Origin: an uncultured SAR116 cluster alpha proteobacterium
Lineage (GTDB): Bacteria > Pseudomonadota > Alphaproteobacteria > Puniceispirillales > Marisalimonadaceae
NCBI GenBank assembly: GCA_902589185.1
Contig: CACIRZ010000003.1
Coordinates: forward strand, 27,728 to 91,727
Direction of reading: 5' to 3'
Length of the DNA stretch: 64,000 nt
In this document: piece by piece, positions 1-8,645 of the stretch
How the letters are laid out: every line of letters starts with the position of its first letter
How positions within the stretch are numbered: position 1 is the first letter of the stretch
Position numbers and translations under genes: made by a program
The notes under the pieces: generated by a model
What the model was told of the DNA's origin: nothing
Database searches by the model: none
Seen by the model: the letters and a program-made list of their open reading frames with translations, nothing else

Positions 1-1416
1 CATAATTAATCTTGGCCAAGTATCTATAAACGTAAACCAATTTGCATCTGCGAGTTGCAAAGCTGCCCTTGTGTTATACTCTATAATAGGACCTAGAATA
101 ACTCCAAGCACGATTGTAACAACTGGGAAACCTCTTTCTTCCATGAAAAACCCAAACACACCAAGAAAAATGGCAACATATACTGGAAAGAATTCATTGT
201 AACTTGCATAGGCTCCCATCGTTGCAAATATCATAACAAAAGGAAATAAAATTGATCTATGTTGTCTTAAGACGTAAACAAAAAACCTTATTGCACCTAG
301 AGCTATCACAAACATAAATACACCAGCTAACAGCAAGCCTGCTAACATACCATAAACAACTTCAGCACCAGTTTTCATAAGGGTGACACCAGGTTGAAGA
401 CCATGTAAATAAAGGGCTCCAATCATGATTGCTGTTGATGCATCTCCTGGGATACCAAGCGTTAACATAGGAACCATAGTACCTCCAGTTGTTCCGTTGT
501 TAGCAGTTTCTGGTGCTACAACTCCATCAGGTTCACCTTTACCAAAATTATCTGGATTCTTGGAATTATTTTTTACTACACCATATGAAAGCCAAGTTGC
601 ACCGTCCGCTCCCACTCCTGGTACAGCGCCAATAATAGCTCCAAAAAAACCTCCGACACTCCAAGCTCGCCATCTTTTTAAAAAATCTAATGTAGAGGGT
701 AATTCAATTTTAAATTTTGTTGCAACAAGTTGAGACGAAGATTTCATAAGAGATAAATCTGAAATTACTACCGCAAATCCAAATAAGCCAACTAAAGCTG
801 CTGCAAAAGGAACACCAGATAGCAGATCAATAGATCCAAAAGTAAATCTCTCAATTGCATCAGTTCTATCCATTCCCACTGCACCTATTAACAAACCTAT
901 ACTTACACCAATAAAGCCTTTTAACATTGATCCACGAGTGAATGCAGAAACCATTACTAAACCCATAATAGCTATAAGTGCTATGTCAGCATTTGAAGAT
1001 TTAAGAGCTATACTTGAAATAAAAGGAATGCAAGTTACAGCTATTATCCAACTTGTAGCCCCTCCAAAAAAAGAAGAGTAAGTTGCATAACCTAATGCGA
1101 GTGCTGATTGTCCTTTTTCAGCCATTGGAAAACCATCTAGTGCTGTACATGCACCAGCTGGTGTTCCAGGAGTTCTTAATAATATAGCTGAGAACGATCC
1201 CCCTAATTTAGTGCCAACATAAACACCTATCATAGTTAAAAGTGCTGGAAGTGGATCTAATGAATATGTAACAGGTAATAATATTATTATAGCCATTGGG
1301 GAGCTAAGACCTGGCAAGGCACCAACAAGCAGACCTAGAAAAGTTCCTAAAAATAATAATAATAAGTTAAATGGTTCGAAACAATTTGCAAACCCACCTA
1401 TTAAACCTTCTAACAC
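1..1416 (-). CDS. tctA: Tripartite tricarboxylate transporter large permease TctA, 3' end cut by window
   Basis: TctA is the large, roughly 12-helix membrane subunit of tripartite tricarboxylate transporters, which take up carboxylates with a periplasmic TctC-type binding protein. Seen: 472 open codons run to the window edge with no stop. The N-terminal half carries the family's LPGLSSPMA and GSFSAILLRTPGTPAGA signatures (GlyPro-rich re-entrant regions), and long hydrophobic stretches follow. I chose GTG at 1416 because AGGAG lies 5 bases upstream; an in-frame ATG is not available there. It follows tctB by 8 bases, so the two are co-transcribed behind the sulfatase. Family proteins are about 500 residues, so only some 25-30 C-terminal residues should be missing. 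No TctC gene for this system is visible; it may lie to the left. Confidence 0.93.
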   Translation of the reverse strand, partial: MLEGLIGGFANCFEPFNLLLLFLGTFLGLLVGALPGLSSPMAIIILLPVTYSLDPLPALLTMIGVYVGTKLGGSFSAILLRTPGTPAGACTALDGFPMAEKGQSALALGYATYSSFFGGATSWIIAVTCIPFISSIALKSSNADIALIAIMGLVMVSAFTRGSMLKGFIGVSIGLLIGAVGMDRTDAIERFTFGSIDLLSGVPFAAALVGLFGFAVVISDLSLMKSSSQLVATKFKIELPSTLDFLKRWRAWSVGGFFGAIIGAVPGVGADGATWLSYGVVKNNSKNPDNFGKGEPDGVVAPETANNGTTGGTMVPMLTLGIPGDASTAIMIGALYLHGLQPGVTLMKTGAEVVYGMLAGLLLAGVFMFVIALGAIRFFVYVLRQHRSILFPFVMIFATMGAYASYNEFFPVYVAIFLGVFGFFMEERGFPVVTIVLGVILGPIIEYNTRAALQLADANWFTFIDTWPRLIM

Positions 1417-1424
1417 ATCATCTC

Positions 1425-1937
1425 CTATAAAGGTAATTTAAGAAAATAGACAAACAAGCCATAACTGAACCCTCCTCCTAATAGAGACAAGATTATCATA
1501 AAAATATAATCTCTTCGGTCATATAAATAAAATCCAAAAAAAAGGAAAATACTTGTCAATAACATAAAATTTATTTCGCCTAAAATTATTGCAAACAATA
1601 TAAGCAAAACAACAGTTCCTAATCTTTTAAAGTATAAAGATTTATTATCCTTTATTGCTTGTGATAACTGATTGTAAAAATCAAAATGATCGCTCGAGGA
1701 TAGATATTTTTTTATTGAAATAACTAAGTAAAGCAGCCCTAAAACAGTTAGAAATGAGGCCACTCCTAGTGGATAGGTAGCAAAATTCATCCCATCAGAG
1801 CCCATGTCCAGAGGTGCATCTGCAGGATTATACGTAAAAAAACATCCAATACTTATGACAAGTACCATTAATGCTATTAATATATCTTTAAAGTAGTCAG
1901 TTTTTTTTTCTTTTTTTTCTGTATCATTTGCTAGCAT
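1425..1937 (-). CDS. tctB: Tripartite tricarboxylate transporter small permease TctB
   Basis: TctB is the small, about four-helix membrane subunit of the tripartite tricarboxylate transporter. The 170-residue protein has a charged N-terminus (lysine-rich, residues 8-15) and hydrophobic segments near residues 19-36, 55-73, 107-128 and 130-168, which is the usual TctB plan. Sequence conservation in this family is low, so the call rests on size, topology and position directly before tctA. The ATG at 1937 abuts the sulfatase stop codon (no spacer), so translation is probably coupled to it. Confidence 0.87.
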   Translation of the reverse strand: MLANDTEKKEKKTDYFKDILIALMVLVISIGCFFTYNPADAPLDMGSDGMNFATYPLGVASFLTVLGLLYLVISIKKYLSSSDHFDFYNQLSQAIKDNKSLYFKRLGTVVLLILFAIILGEINFMLLTSIFLFFGFYLYDRRDYIFMIILSLLGGGFSYGLFVYFLKLPL

Positions 1938-3389
1938 TTAATCAAACTCAGCTTTTTGTCCAGGAGCAGGAGAATAACCAAAATCCCCTCTTTCTTTGAT
2001 AGCATCTACACCACCATGTTTTAAAATTTTTTCATTTTGTTCTCTTTTTGCTCTTTTATTAACTTCTTCTGGGTTACATATATTTATTAAATCACCATGA
2101 AAACTTTCAAGAATTTTTTTGTAATTATTGTCCCTAGCTAGGTCATTTTCTTCATAAGGATCTTCCTCTAAGTCAAATAGTTGAGGATTATAACCTTCAG
2201 CAAAATACACATACTTATATTTACCTTTTCTTAACATAAAAGCTCCAACAGGAGAGGCTGCTGCGTGATATTCTGAAAGCACTATTCTTTCATAATCTTC
2301 ATTTTCATTAGCTATTTTGATGAGTGATTTACCCGGTAAATCATTATCTTTTGAGTTTTGTTCTAATTTTAGACTATCTACAACAGTTGGGAAAACATCA
2401 ACTAAACTAACTGGGGTTTTAATTCTTTTAGATTTTAAGATATCTGGACCTTTTATAATCATAGGGATACCAGCAGATTCCTCAAACATAGTACTTTTTC
2501 CCCACATACCTCTCATTCCTAGAGCATCACCGTGATCAGAAGTATAAATTATATTAGTATTTTCTGCGAAAGCTGATTTATTTAGAGTTTCTAGTACTTT
2601 ACCTATATTATGATCAAGAAAAGAACATAAACCAAAATATGCAGACGTCGCTTTACGTACCTTATCTTCATCAAAGTAGTCATCATAGTTCATACACTTT
2701 CTCATTGCTAAATAGTATGGATGCTGACTTCTTTGATTTTCTTCATACAACAATGGCCAAGGAACTTCGCTTTCAGGGTACATATTATAAAACTCTTCGG
2801 GTGCAATTAATGGAAAGTGAGGACAAACAAATGATACAAAGAGAACCCAAGGCTTATCATCAACATTTCTATTAGAAATCCAGTCACTAGCATCTTCTGC
2901 TATTTTTTTATCATAATTTGAATATGTAGTTTCTCCACTGCCTACATCTTTAGCCATATTTGCAGCACCTTTACGAACAGGAAGTTCTTGCCGTATCAAT
3001 CCCAAAAGATCACCTACTCCTCCTACAACATTCAATGGATTTATTTGCTCAGAAAAACCAGTTGGTGCCTGGTCATCTAAAAAATGAAGTTTTCCAATTG
3101 ACACTGCGTCACAATCACCTTCAACTGCACGATGCCCCCAACTAGGTATTTTACCATCATATGGATCAGCATTATCCCAATATCCAATTTCAGCATTATA
3201 CCTTCCAGTTGCTAAAATTGCTCTTGATGGAACACAAATTGGTGAATTACAATATGCATTTTCAAATAAAACACCTTCTGAAGCTAATTTATCTAGATTT
3301 GGTGTTCTGACATGGCTATGACCAACTGCGCCAAGCATTCTCTTATTATGCTCGTCAGAAAGTAAAATAAGTAAATTTTTACTTTCCAT
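1938..3389 (-). CDS. Type I (formylglycine) sulfatase, cytoplasmic
   Basis: Alkaline-phosphatase-superfamily sulfatase, 483 residues from the start chosen here. The CVPSR motif (Cys52, oxidised to formylglycine in active enzymes) sits in the usual place; SDE near the N-terminus and TSDHGD around residue 285 supply metal ligands, and WGKSTMFEES the conserved lysine region. I prefer ATG 3389 over an upstream in-frame start at 3410 because GGAGGG lies 4 bases before it and the protein then begins with MESKNLLILLSD, as in relatives. There is no signal peptide, so it should act in the cytosol on an imported sulfate ester. It leads a sulfatase-tctB-tctA operon, divergent from lysR, which suggests that the transporter imports the organosulfate. 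Choline sulfatase-like and phosphonate monoester hydrolase-like relatives share this architecture; substrate unknown. Confidence 0.93.
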   Translation of the reverse strand: MESKNLLILLSDEHNKRMLGAVGHSHVRTPNLDKLASEGVLFENAYCNSPICVPSRAILATGRYNAEIGYWDNADPYDGKIPSWGHRAVEGDCDAVSIGKLHFLDDQAPTGFSEQINPLNVVGGVGDLLGLIRQELPVRKGAANMAKDVGSGETTYSNYDKKIAEDASDWISNRNVDDKPWVLFVSFVCPHFPLIAPEEFYNMYPESEVPWPLLYEENQRSQHPYYLAMRKCMNYDDYFDEDKVRKATSAYFGLCSFLDHNIGKVLETLNKSAFAENTNIIYTSDHGDALGMRGMWGKSTMFEESAGIPMIIKGPDILKSKRIKTPVSLVDVFPTVVDSLKLEQNSKDNDLPGKSLIKIANENEDYERIVLSEYHAAASPVGAFMLRKGKYKYVYFAEGYNPQLFDLEEDPYEENDLARDNNYKKILESFHGDLINICNPEEVNKRAKREQNEKILKHGGVDAIKERGDFGYSPAPGQKAEFD

Positions 3390-3481
3390 TAATCCCTCCA
3401 ACTTTACCAATTTATCATAGACAACAAGTATAATAAAATATAATTTATAATTTTTATATACTAATAAAAATAATTTATGAT
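3390..3481. promoter_or_regulatory. Divergent control region between sulfatase-tct operon and lysR
   Basis: A 92-base, almost purely A+T spacer separates the sulfatase start from a LysR-type gene read the other way. This is the classical place for LysR autoregulation and control of the target operon. Several TATAAT-like hexamers are present (around 3430-3450) but the base composition makes any single assignment unsafe, and I could not fix a T-N11-A operator. Confidence 0.4.
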
Positions 3482-4372
3482 ATGAACCTAATAGAATTTA
3501 AAACATTTCTAACCGTAATTGAAGAAAAAGGAATAACTGCTGCAGCTGAAAAATTAAACATAACACAACCAGCAGTATCTAAACGTCTTGAAAATTTAAA
3601 AAATGCTTTTGGAATTGATACTTTATTTACAAGAGTTTCAGGCGGCTTGACGGTAAGTAAAAATGCCCAAATTTTAATTCCATATGCAAAAAATATCATT
3701 GCACTTACAGAAAATGCAAGGAATGAAGTTAATAACTTCAAACAAGGAACAAAAGGAAAAATTTTTATAGGAGCTGGCGCAAGTTGGACCTTGAGTTGTC
3801 TTCCAAAAGCAATATCTAAAACATTAGAAAGTTTTCCAGATTTAGTAGTTGACTTAAATGTAGACCTTCCAGATCTTCAAGTTAAAAAATTACAAGATAA
3901 TAAAATAGATATTTTGTTTGCCAGGAAACCGCAAAATGAAGATTTTTTTTATTTTGAACCCTTAAAAGTAGATAAGTTTATAGTTATGGCGTCGAGAAAG
4001 CATCCTTTAGCTAATAAAAAAATCTCTTTAAAGGAGCTTACTAATTATAAATGGGCAATCTCAACTACAGCAAAACAAACTCAAGAATTATTTTTTAACT
4101 TTTTTTCATCCAAAGATTTACCAAGTCCAACCATTTCATTTTCCACTAATTCATTAAATGTTGCGTTAAATTCTCTATTAAATTCCACATTACTTTTATT
4201 CACAACACATAATACTCTGGAAATATTTCAATCAGAAAAATTTTGCAAAATAGAAATAAGTGATTTTGATGTATCAAGAGAGACAGGCCTAATCATTCGT
4301 CAAGGCTATACAAGTAATTTTTTGAATACACTCATCAAAAACTTAAAAAAGATGATGAAAGAAGAGAATTAG
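3482..4372 (+). CDS. LysR-family transcriptional regulator
   Basis: A 296-residue LysR-type activator/repressor. Residues 1-60 form the winged helix-turn-helix: it opens with MNLIEFKTFLTVIEEKGITA and continues with AAEKLNITQPAVSKRLENL, the family signature. Residues 90-290 are the two-lobe periplasmic-binding-like effector domain. The divergent position next to the sulfatase-tctBA operon makes that operon the most likely target, with the imported acid or sulfate ester as inducer (inference). The 3' end overlaps the convergent DUF3604 gene by 4 bases. Confidence 0.93.
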   Translation: MNLIEFKTFLTVIEEKGITAAAEKLNITQPAVSKRLENLKNAFGIDTLFTRVSGGLTVSKNAQILIPYAKNIIALTENARNEVNNFKQGTKGKIFIGAGASWTLSCLPKAISKTLESFPDLVVDLNVDLPDLQVKKLQDNKIDILFARKPQNEDFFYFEPLKVDKFIVMASRKHPLANKKISLKELTNYKWAISTTAKQTQELFFNFFSSKDLPSPTISFSTNSLNVALNSLLNSTLLLFTTHNTLEIFQSEKFCKIEISDFDVSRETGLIIRQGYTSNFLNTLIKNLKKMMKEEN

Positions 4373-6606
4373 ACTTTTTTGATATATATAGGACTTGACC
4401 ATGCTTGATGACCATCCTCTTGTATTACTTTTATATAAAATTTATGATCATTAGATTTGTTTAAATTTATATTAAATTCTTTTTCAAAGCTAGTTTGTTT
4501 AAGTTTTTTGGGTAATTTTTGAACATGCATTCTGATATCCATACCACCAAATTTGTATACTCGAGGTTTATAATCAATTGAACTTATATTTATATTTATA
4601 TTTTTGAAATTGTTTTCAATTGTTAGATTGTTTTTGAATGTGTCTTTGGTGATCCAAAAATCTATTCCTGAGTTTCCTCCAGTTGTAACTGTTTTCCACT
4701 CCAAGGTATTAGGGTTTAATTTTTTTGGTTGTCGATTTGGATTCCAAAAATTAAAGCACTTATATTCAATGATTTTTCCAGTTTCAAATGATGCTTTACA
4801 ATCCCAATTTACTAGTCTACCTCGACCTCTATAATATTGACCTGCACATGTAATTCTAATTCTATTACTAAATTCATTTCTTTCAAATGCATAAATGGTC
4901 TTTAAAAGTTTTAGACCATCATACAACTCTATTTTTTCTAAAGGTGATGTGCCCTCAACTTTTACATTTAATTTGAGTTCATTAGAAGCTGTAAGAATAT
5001 CATCTCCCATTAAACATGAATCGATGGATACTTTCTTTTTACTTATAGGACTTATTAAATGAGTTTTGTTTGAAAAATCACCTTTAACATCCAAAAAAAT
5101 TCTTGCTCCAGTTGTAGCATAATGATGCCTTGCTCTGAATTCTTCAAATAGACAATCTCTGTCTAAAAATGGTAATAAATGACATGTTAGGCCACCATAA
5201 GACCCAAACAGACTATCTCCAGGGTAACTTGCGCCAGGCCTTCCTTTATGACCATCACTTGCTGCCACTATACCAACTTTATAATTTAACTTAAATGCGT
5301 CTTTTATTAGCCAATCAAAAGTTCCCCACGCAGAGTGCACCTCAACTGAAGGTTCTAAGTTTGCGTCATGAGCATAACCTATGTCAGCATAACGTCCTCC
5401 AACATGAGCAACAACCAACGCATCTTCATTTTTTAATTTTTTTATTAATTCTTTAGAAGTATGAGCATCATTTCCTTTTTTACTCTCTTCATACAACAGC
5501 GCCCTACTTGAACGGAAGATTGGACGTCCTTCGCTTTTATACCAAACATTATGATCACCACCTACTGATGTATTACCAGACCACTCATAACCAGGAACAG
5601 ATATAAATTCTCCATTTTTATTATAAGTCTTAGTTATTTTGTTTAATTCTTTCCAAAATTTATCAGTTATTTGAAAATCATTACCTTGGTGACCACATAT
5701 ATCTAAAAATGATTTATTTTTTGCAAAATTAAAATATTCTTCTGCGGTATTTGTTCCGATTGTTTCTCTACTCTGACCATGCATGTCGCTCCAGTAATGA
5801 GCAAATGTAGAATTTTTGATTATTATAGGGTTACTTATAGTCAAAATATTATTATCTACATCTTTTAATTCAATTTTATAAACACCCTCTTCATGAATAT
5901 TTAAATCATGTATAATTTCAGAAAATTGACCTTTCTTAAAAGTTATTTTTTTTGGTAATCCAATAATCTTTTCTTTAGAGTGAAGAAAAAATACCATTCG
6001 TACTTTATTGGATGGATTGCCCCACTTATCCTCACATTTAATTGAAATTCTAAACTTTTCTTTTGGTCTTCTAAGAGAAGGAGCAACCAATTTCCAGTTT
6101 TTACCAATAGTAGGTACTATTGAAATTTCTGGGTGCTTTCCATCAGGCAAGGGTATGAAATCTTGAGTAGCAAATGGATCTACTAGGATTTTAAAATCAA
6201 ACTTTTTTTCACAAAATGTTTGCAATCTCACCCCAGGAGATCCAAATCTTCTGTCACCAATTCTAATAATAATTTTGTCGTTTTCTTTTAAAAATTTTTT
6301 ACAAATGATATATAAATTTTTTTGTAATGGCCTTATACTTCGCCTAATTTCAATTTTGAGTTCAATTGGTATTTTTTTTGAACTTTCAACAGTAACGTAA
6401 CCTTCAGCTTTAGGGTCATGTTGTTGTAATTTACTACCGTCAAAATGAGGACGCAAACCAACCATAAATCCTCCTTGGTCATCAATTCCAAATTTACCAG
6501 CTTTATAAATTAGTTTAAATGACTGCATTGAACCAACCTCAAAACTACCTTTAGGAATAATCTCAGCACTTCCCATTAAATGTTGCTCGTAATTATGATA
6601 GGGCAT
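4369..6606 (-). CDS. DUF3604 family metal-dependent hydrolase
   Basis: 745 residues with the PHP-like DUF3604 domain. Seen: residues 1-260 are a beta-rich N-terminal part; the metal site begins at YWSDMHGQS (Asp274, His276), followed by CGHQGND (about 304-310), GYEWSG (about 343), GGDHNVW, a VVAHVGG segment, EVHSAWGT and AASDGHKGRPG, all typical His/Asp/Glu stations of this family. Residues 560-745 are a beta-rich C-terminal extension. DUF3604 enzymes are poorly assigned and no substrate can be read from the sequence. No signal peptide. The ATG follows the tctA stop by 3 bases with GGAG upstream, so it is the last gene of the acnX-tctCBA run and probably acts on the imported compound (inference). 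Confidence 0.85.
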   Translation of the reverse strand: MPYHNYEQHLMGSAEIIPKGSFEVGSMQSFKLIYKAGKFGIDDQGGFMVGLRPHFDGSKLQQHDPKAEGYVTVESSKKIPIELKIEIRRSIRPLQKNLYIICKKFLKENDKIIIRIGDRRFGSPGVRLQTFCEKKFDFKILVDPFATQDFIPLPDGKHPEISIVPTIGKNWKLVAPSLRRPKEKFRISIKCEDKWGNPSNKVRMVFFLHSKEKIIGLPKKITFKKGQFSEIIHDLNIHEEGVYKIELKDVDNNILTISNPIIIKNSTFAHYWSDMHGQSRETIGTNTAEEYFNFAKNKSFLDICGHQGNDFQITDKFWKELNKITKTYNKNGEFISVPGYEWSGNTSVGGDHNVWYKSEGRPIFRSSRALLYEESKKGNDAHTSKELIKKLKNEDALVVAHVGGRYADIGYAHDANLEPSVEVHSAWGTFDWLIKDAFKLNYKVGIVAASDGHKGRPGASYPGDSLFGSYGGLTCHLLPFLDRDCLFEEFRARHHYATTGARIFLDVKGDFSNKTHLISPISKKKVSIDSCLMGDDILTASNELKLNVKVEGTSPLEKIELYDGLKLLKTIYAFERNEFSNRIRITCAGQYYRGRGRLVNWDCKASFETGKIIEYKCFNFWNPNRQPKKLNPNTLEWKTVTTGGNSGIDFWITKDTFKNNLTIENNFKNININISSIDYKPRVYKFGGMDIRMHVQKLPKKLKQTSFEKEFNINLNKSNDHKFYIKVIQEDGHQAWSSPIYIKKV

Positions 6607-6609
6607 AAA

Positions 6610-8103
6610 TTAATTCTCCAAGGATTTATCTTTTGTTTTTATGCGAAAAAATAGAACTAATAATCCAACAACAAAAAAAGCAATCGCAATTGGTCTGTTT
6701 AAAAAAATACCAATACCTTGTTCAGATAAAAGTAGAGATTGTCTGAAAGCTTCTTCAGCATTTCTTGCCAAAACAAATGCTATTAACAAAGCAGGCAGGC
6801 TATATCCAGTCAATCTTAGCAAATAACCAATCACTCCGAACAAAATTGCAATTCCTACATCAAATAAGCTTTGCCTAGCTGAATAAGCAGCTATAAATCC
6901 AGTAATCAAAACAAAAGGATAAATCATATTTGGAGAGAGAACAGCGATAATTCTTCCAAGTAAAGGTCCAAAAAAGTATCCAATTATACCATAAGTTACA
7001 ATTCCCAATAAGCCGCAAGCAAATAAACCATAAACAAGTTCTTTACTAGTAGCAAAGATTGTAGGCCCTACTTGAATTCCATGTATCAAGAATACTCCAA
7101 TTAATATAGCGGCTATTGTACTGCCTGGAATACCTAGAGTTAGAAGCGGTATCATTGTTGGTCCAGAAACAGCATTATTAGCTGATTCAGGAGCAGCAAC
7201 CCCTTCAACAATTCCAGTTCCCCACAATTTTTTATTTTTAGACCTTCGCTTTTCTTCCCCATACGCAACAAAACATGCAACAGCTGACCCTAAACCAGGC
7301 ATCATTCCAATAAATGCTCCTATCGCAGAAGACCTGGTCATGATCATTAAACATTTTTTAATTTCAGAAAAAGATAATGAATGGTCAGATTTAATGTTGG
7401 ATTTTATAGAAATCTCTTCAATTTTGCTGGATAGAACTTTATTAAATTGAAACAAAATTTCTGAAAAGACAAATAATCCAATTAATAAAGGAACAAGATT
7501 CAAACCATTTTCAAGTTCATAAATGTAAAATGTATATCTCGATTCACCCGTAATTGGATCCATTCCTATAAGTGACAACAAAGCTCCTAATAAAGTAGAG
7601 ACTATTCCCTTAATAATGGATTTTCCTATAACACTTCCAATTATAACAAATGCTGCAAAATAAACTGCAAAATATTCTGGAGGACCAAAAGACAGTGTCC
7701 AAGCAGCTATGTAAGCCACACCAAATATTAAAATAAATTCACCTATAAAATCTCCAAATACTGATGCAACTGTAGCAATTTTTAGAGCTTTTCCTGACTG
7801 ACCTTTTTGCGTCATTGGATATCCATCTTGCATTGTGGCTGCTGCTGCCGCAGTGCCTGGTGTATTAAACAATATAGCAGAAATAGATCCTCCATATCTT
7901 CCTGATTTGCCAATTACATACAAAAAACCAAGTGCAGATAGTGGGTCCAAGTAAAATGTAGCAGGTACAATCATTGCAATAGCCGCAGCAGCTGACAGAC
8001 CTGGAATAGCTCCAACTACCATACCTACAACAGCACCTAAAAAAACAAATATCAATGCAGAAGTGTTAGAAAATAAATAATCAAATCCATTTAAAATTTC
8101 CAT
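6610..8103 (-). CDS. tctA: Tripartite tricarboxylate transporter large permease TctA (second system)
   Basis: 497 residues, the full family length. Conserved stations are visible: GAIPGLSAAAAIAM near residue 33, GGSISAILFNTPGTAAAA near 72, MPGLGSAVACF near 263 and GIPGSTIAAILIG near 323, with about twelve hydrophobic segments. Forms the transport channel with TctB; the binding protein TctC is encoded just upstream. Its ATG overlaps the tctB stop as TGATG, a coupling arrangement. Not closely similar to the truncated tctA at the left edge, so the two systems are separate paralogues rather than a recent duplication. Confidence 0.95.
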   Translation of the reverse strand: MEILNGFDYLFSNTSALIFVFLGAVVGMVVGAIPGLSAAAAIAMIVPATFYLDPLSALGFLYVIGKSGRYGGSISAILFNTPGTAAAAATMQDGYPMTQKGQSGKALKIATVASVFGDFIGEFILIFGVAYIAAWTLSFGPPEYFAVYFAAFVIIGSVIGKSIIKGIVSTLLGALLSLIGMDPITGESRYTFYIYELENGLNLVPLLIGLFVFSEILFQFNKVLSSKIEEISIKSNIKSDHSLSFSEIKKCLMIMTRSSAIGAFIGMMPGLGSAVACFVAYGEEKRRSKNKKLWGTGIVEGVAAPESANNAVSGPTMIPLLTLGIPGSTIAAILIGVFLIHGIQVGPTIFATSKELVYGLFACGLLGIVTYGIIGYFFGPLLGRIIAVLSPNMIYPFVLITGFIAAYSARQSLFDVGIAILFGVIGYLLRLTGYSLPALLIAFVLARNAEEAFRQSLLLSEQGIGIFLNRPIAIAFFVVGLLVLFFRIKTKDKSLEN

Positions 8104-8606
8104 CAGAAGCTCACTATATTAAAAATTTCATAATAAGGATCAGGATTATGTAAACCTAAAATTTTAATAAAAAAAATATAATAAATAAGAGCTCCACTAA
8201 TAGAAATAACTAAATTTTTTTTTAAATTTTTGTTTTCAAATATGTAGAGTATTAAGGGTATTATCAGCAATGTGCTTGTTAAATATCCAATAAAATTAGT
8301 CAAAAACAAGTATAAAAAGGTAATTAATATCAATAGGACTTTTTTCAAAATTAAAATCAAATCAATATTTTCTAATTTCTCATTACTGTTTTTATTAGGA
8401 AAACTACTAATTATTAATAGAATTGATAGGCAAATTATTCCAATATTTAAGAAAGTTGGAGCTGTTTTTGGACCTACAACTCCTTCCCCTGTTGTGACAT
8501 CAGAAAATTCTGTAGATCTAATATCAAATAATAAAAACAAACTAATCATGAGTAAAGCTAACCCAGAAGAAAAGTTAAAATTTTTAAATTTATTTAAATT
8601 GAACAT
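8103..8606 (-). CDS. tctB: Tripartite tricarboxylate transporter small permease TctB (second system)
   Basis: About 167 residues with four hydrophobic segments (near residues 14-28, 46-66, 83-110 and 117-150) and little else conserved, as usual for TctB. An earlier in-frame ATG at 8624 lies inside the stem of the tctC terminator hairpin, so I place the start at ATG 8606, directly after the oligo-U tract; there is no clear Shine-Dalgarno site for either. The stop overlaps the tctA start by one base. Expression probably depends on read-through of the upstream terminator, giving less TctB/TctA than TctC. Confidence 0.82.
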   Translation of the reverse strand: MFNLNKFKNFNFSSGLALLMISLFLLFDIRSTEFSDVTTGEGVVGPKTAPTFLNIGIICLSILLIISSFPNKNSNEKLENIDLILILKKVLLILITFLYLFLTNFIGYLTSTLLIIPLILYIFENKNLKKNLVISISGALIYYIFFIKILGLHNPDPYYEIFNIVSF

Positions 8607-8609
8607 TTT

Positions 8610-8641
8610 AAAAAAAAAGGCCATTTGTAAATGGCCTTTTT
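8610..8641 (-). terminator. Intrinsic terminator after tctC, before tctB
   Basis: On the minus strand an 8-bp perfect stem GGCCATTT/AAATGGCC (8619-8626 with 8629-8636) is followed by nine U residues (8618-8610). It starts 5 bases past the tctC stop. A shorter U run on the other side makes it weakly bidirectional. It sits inside the tctC-tctB-tctA unit, so it is likely partial and sets the ratio of binding protein to permease. Confidence 0.85.
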
Positions 8642-8645
8642 CATT

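Noticed and set aside
425..733. Plus-strand open frame of 102 codons at the left edge
   Set aside because: It is antisense to the clear tctA reading frame on the minus strand and has no ribosome site; a shadow of the real gene.
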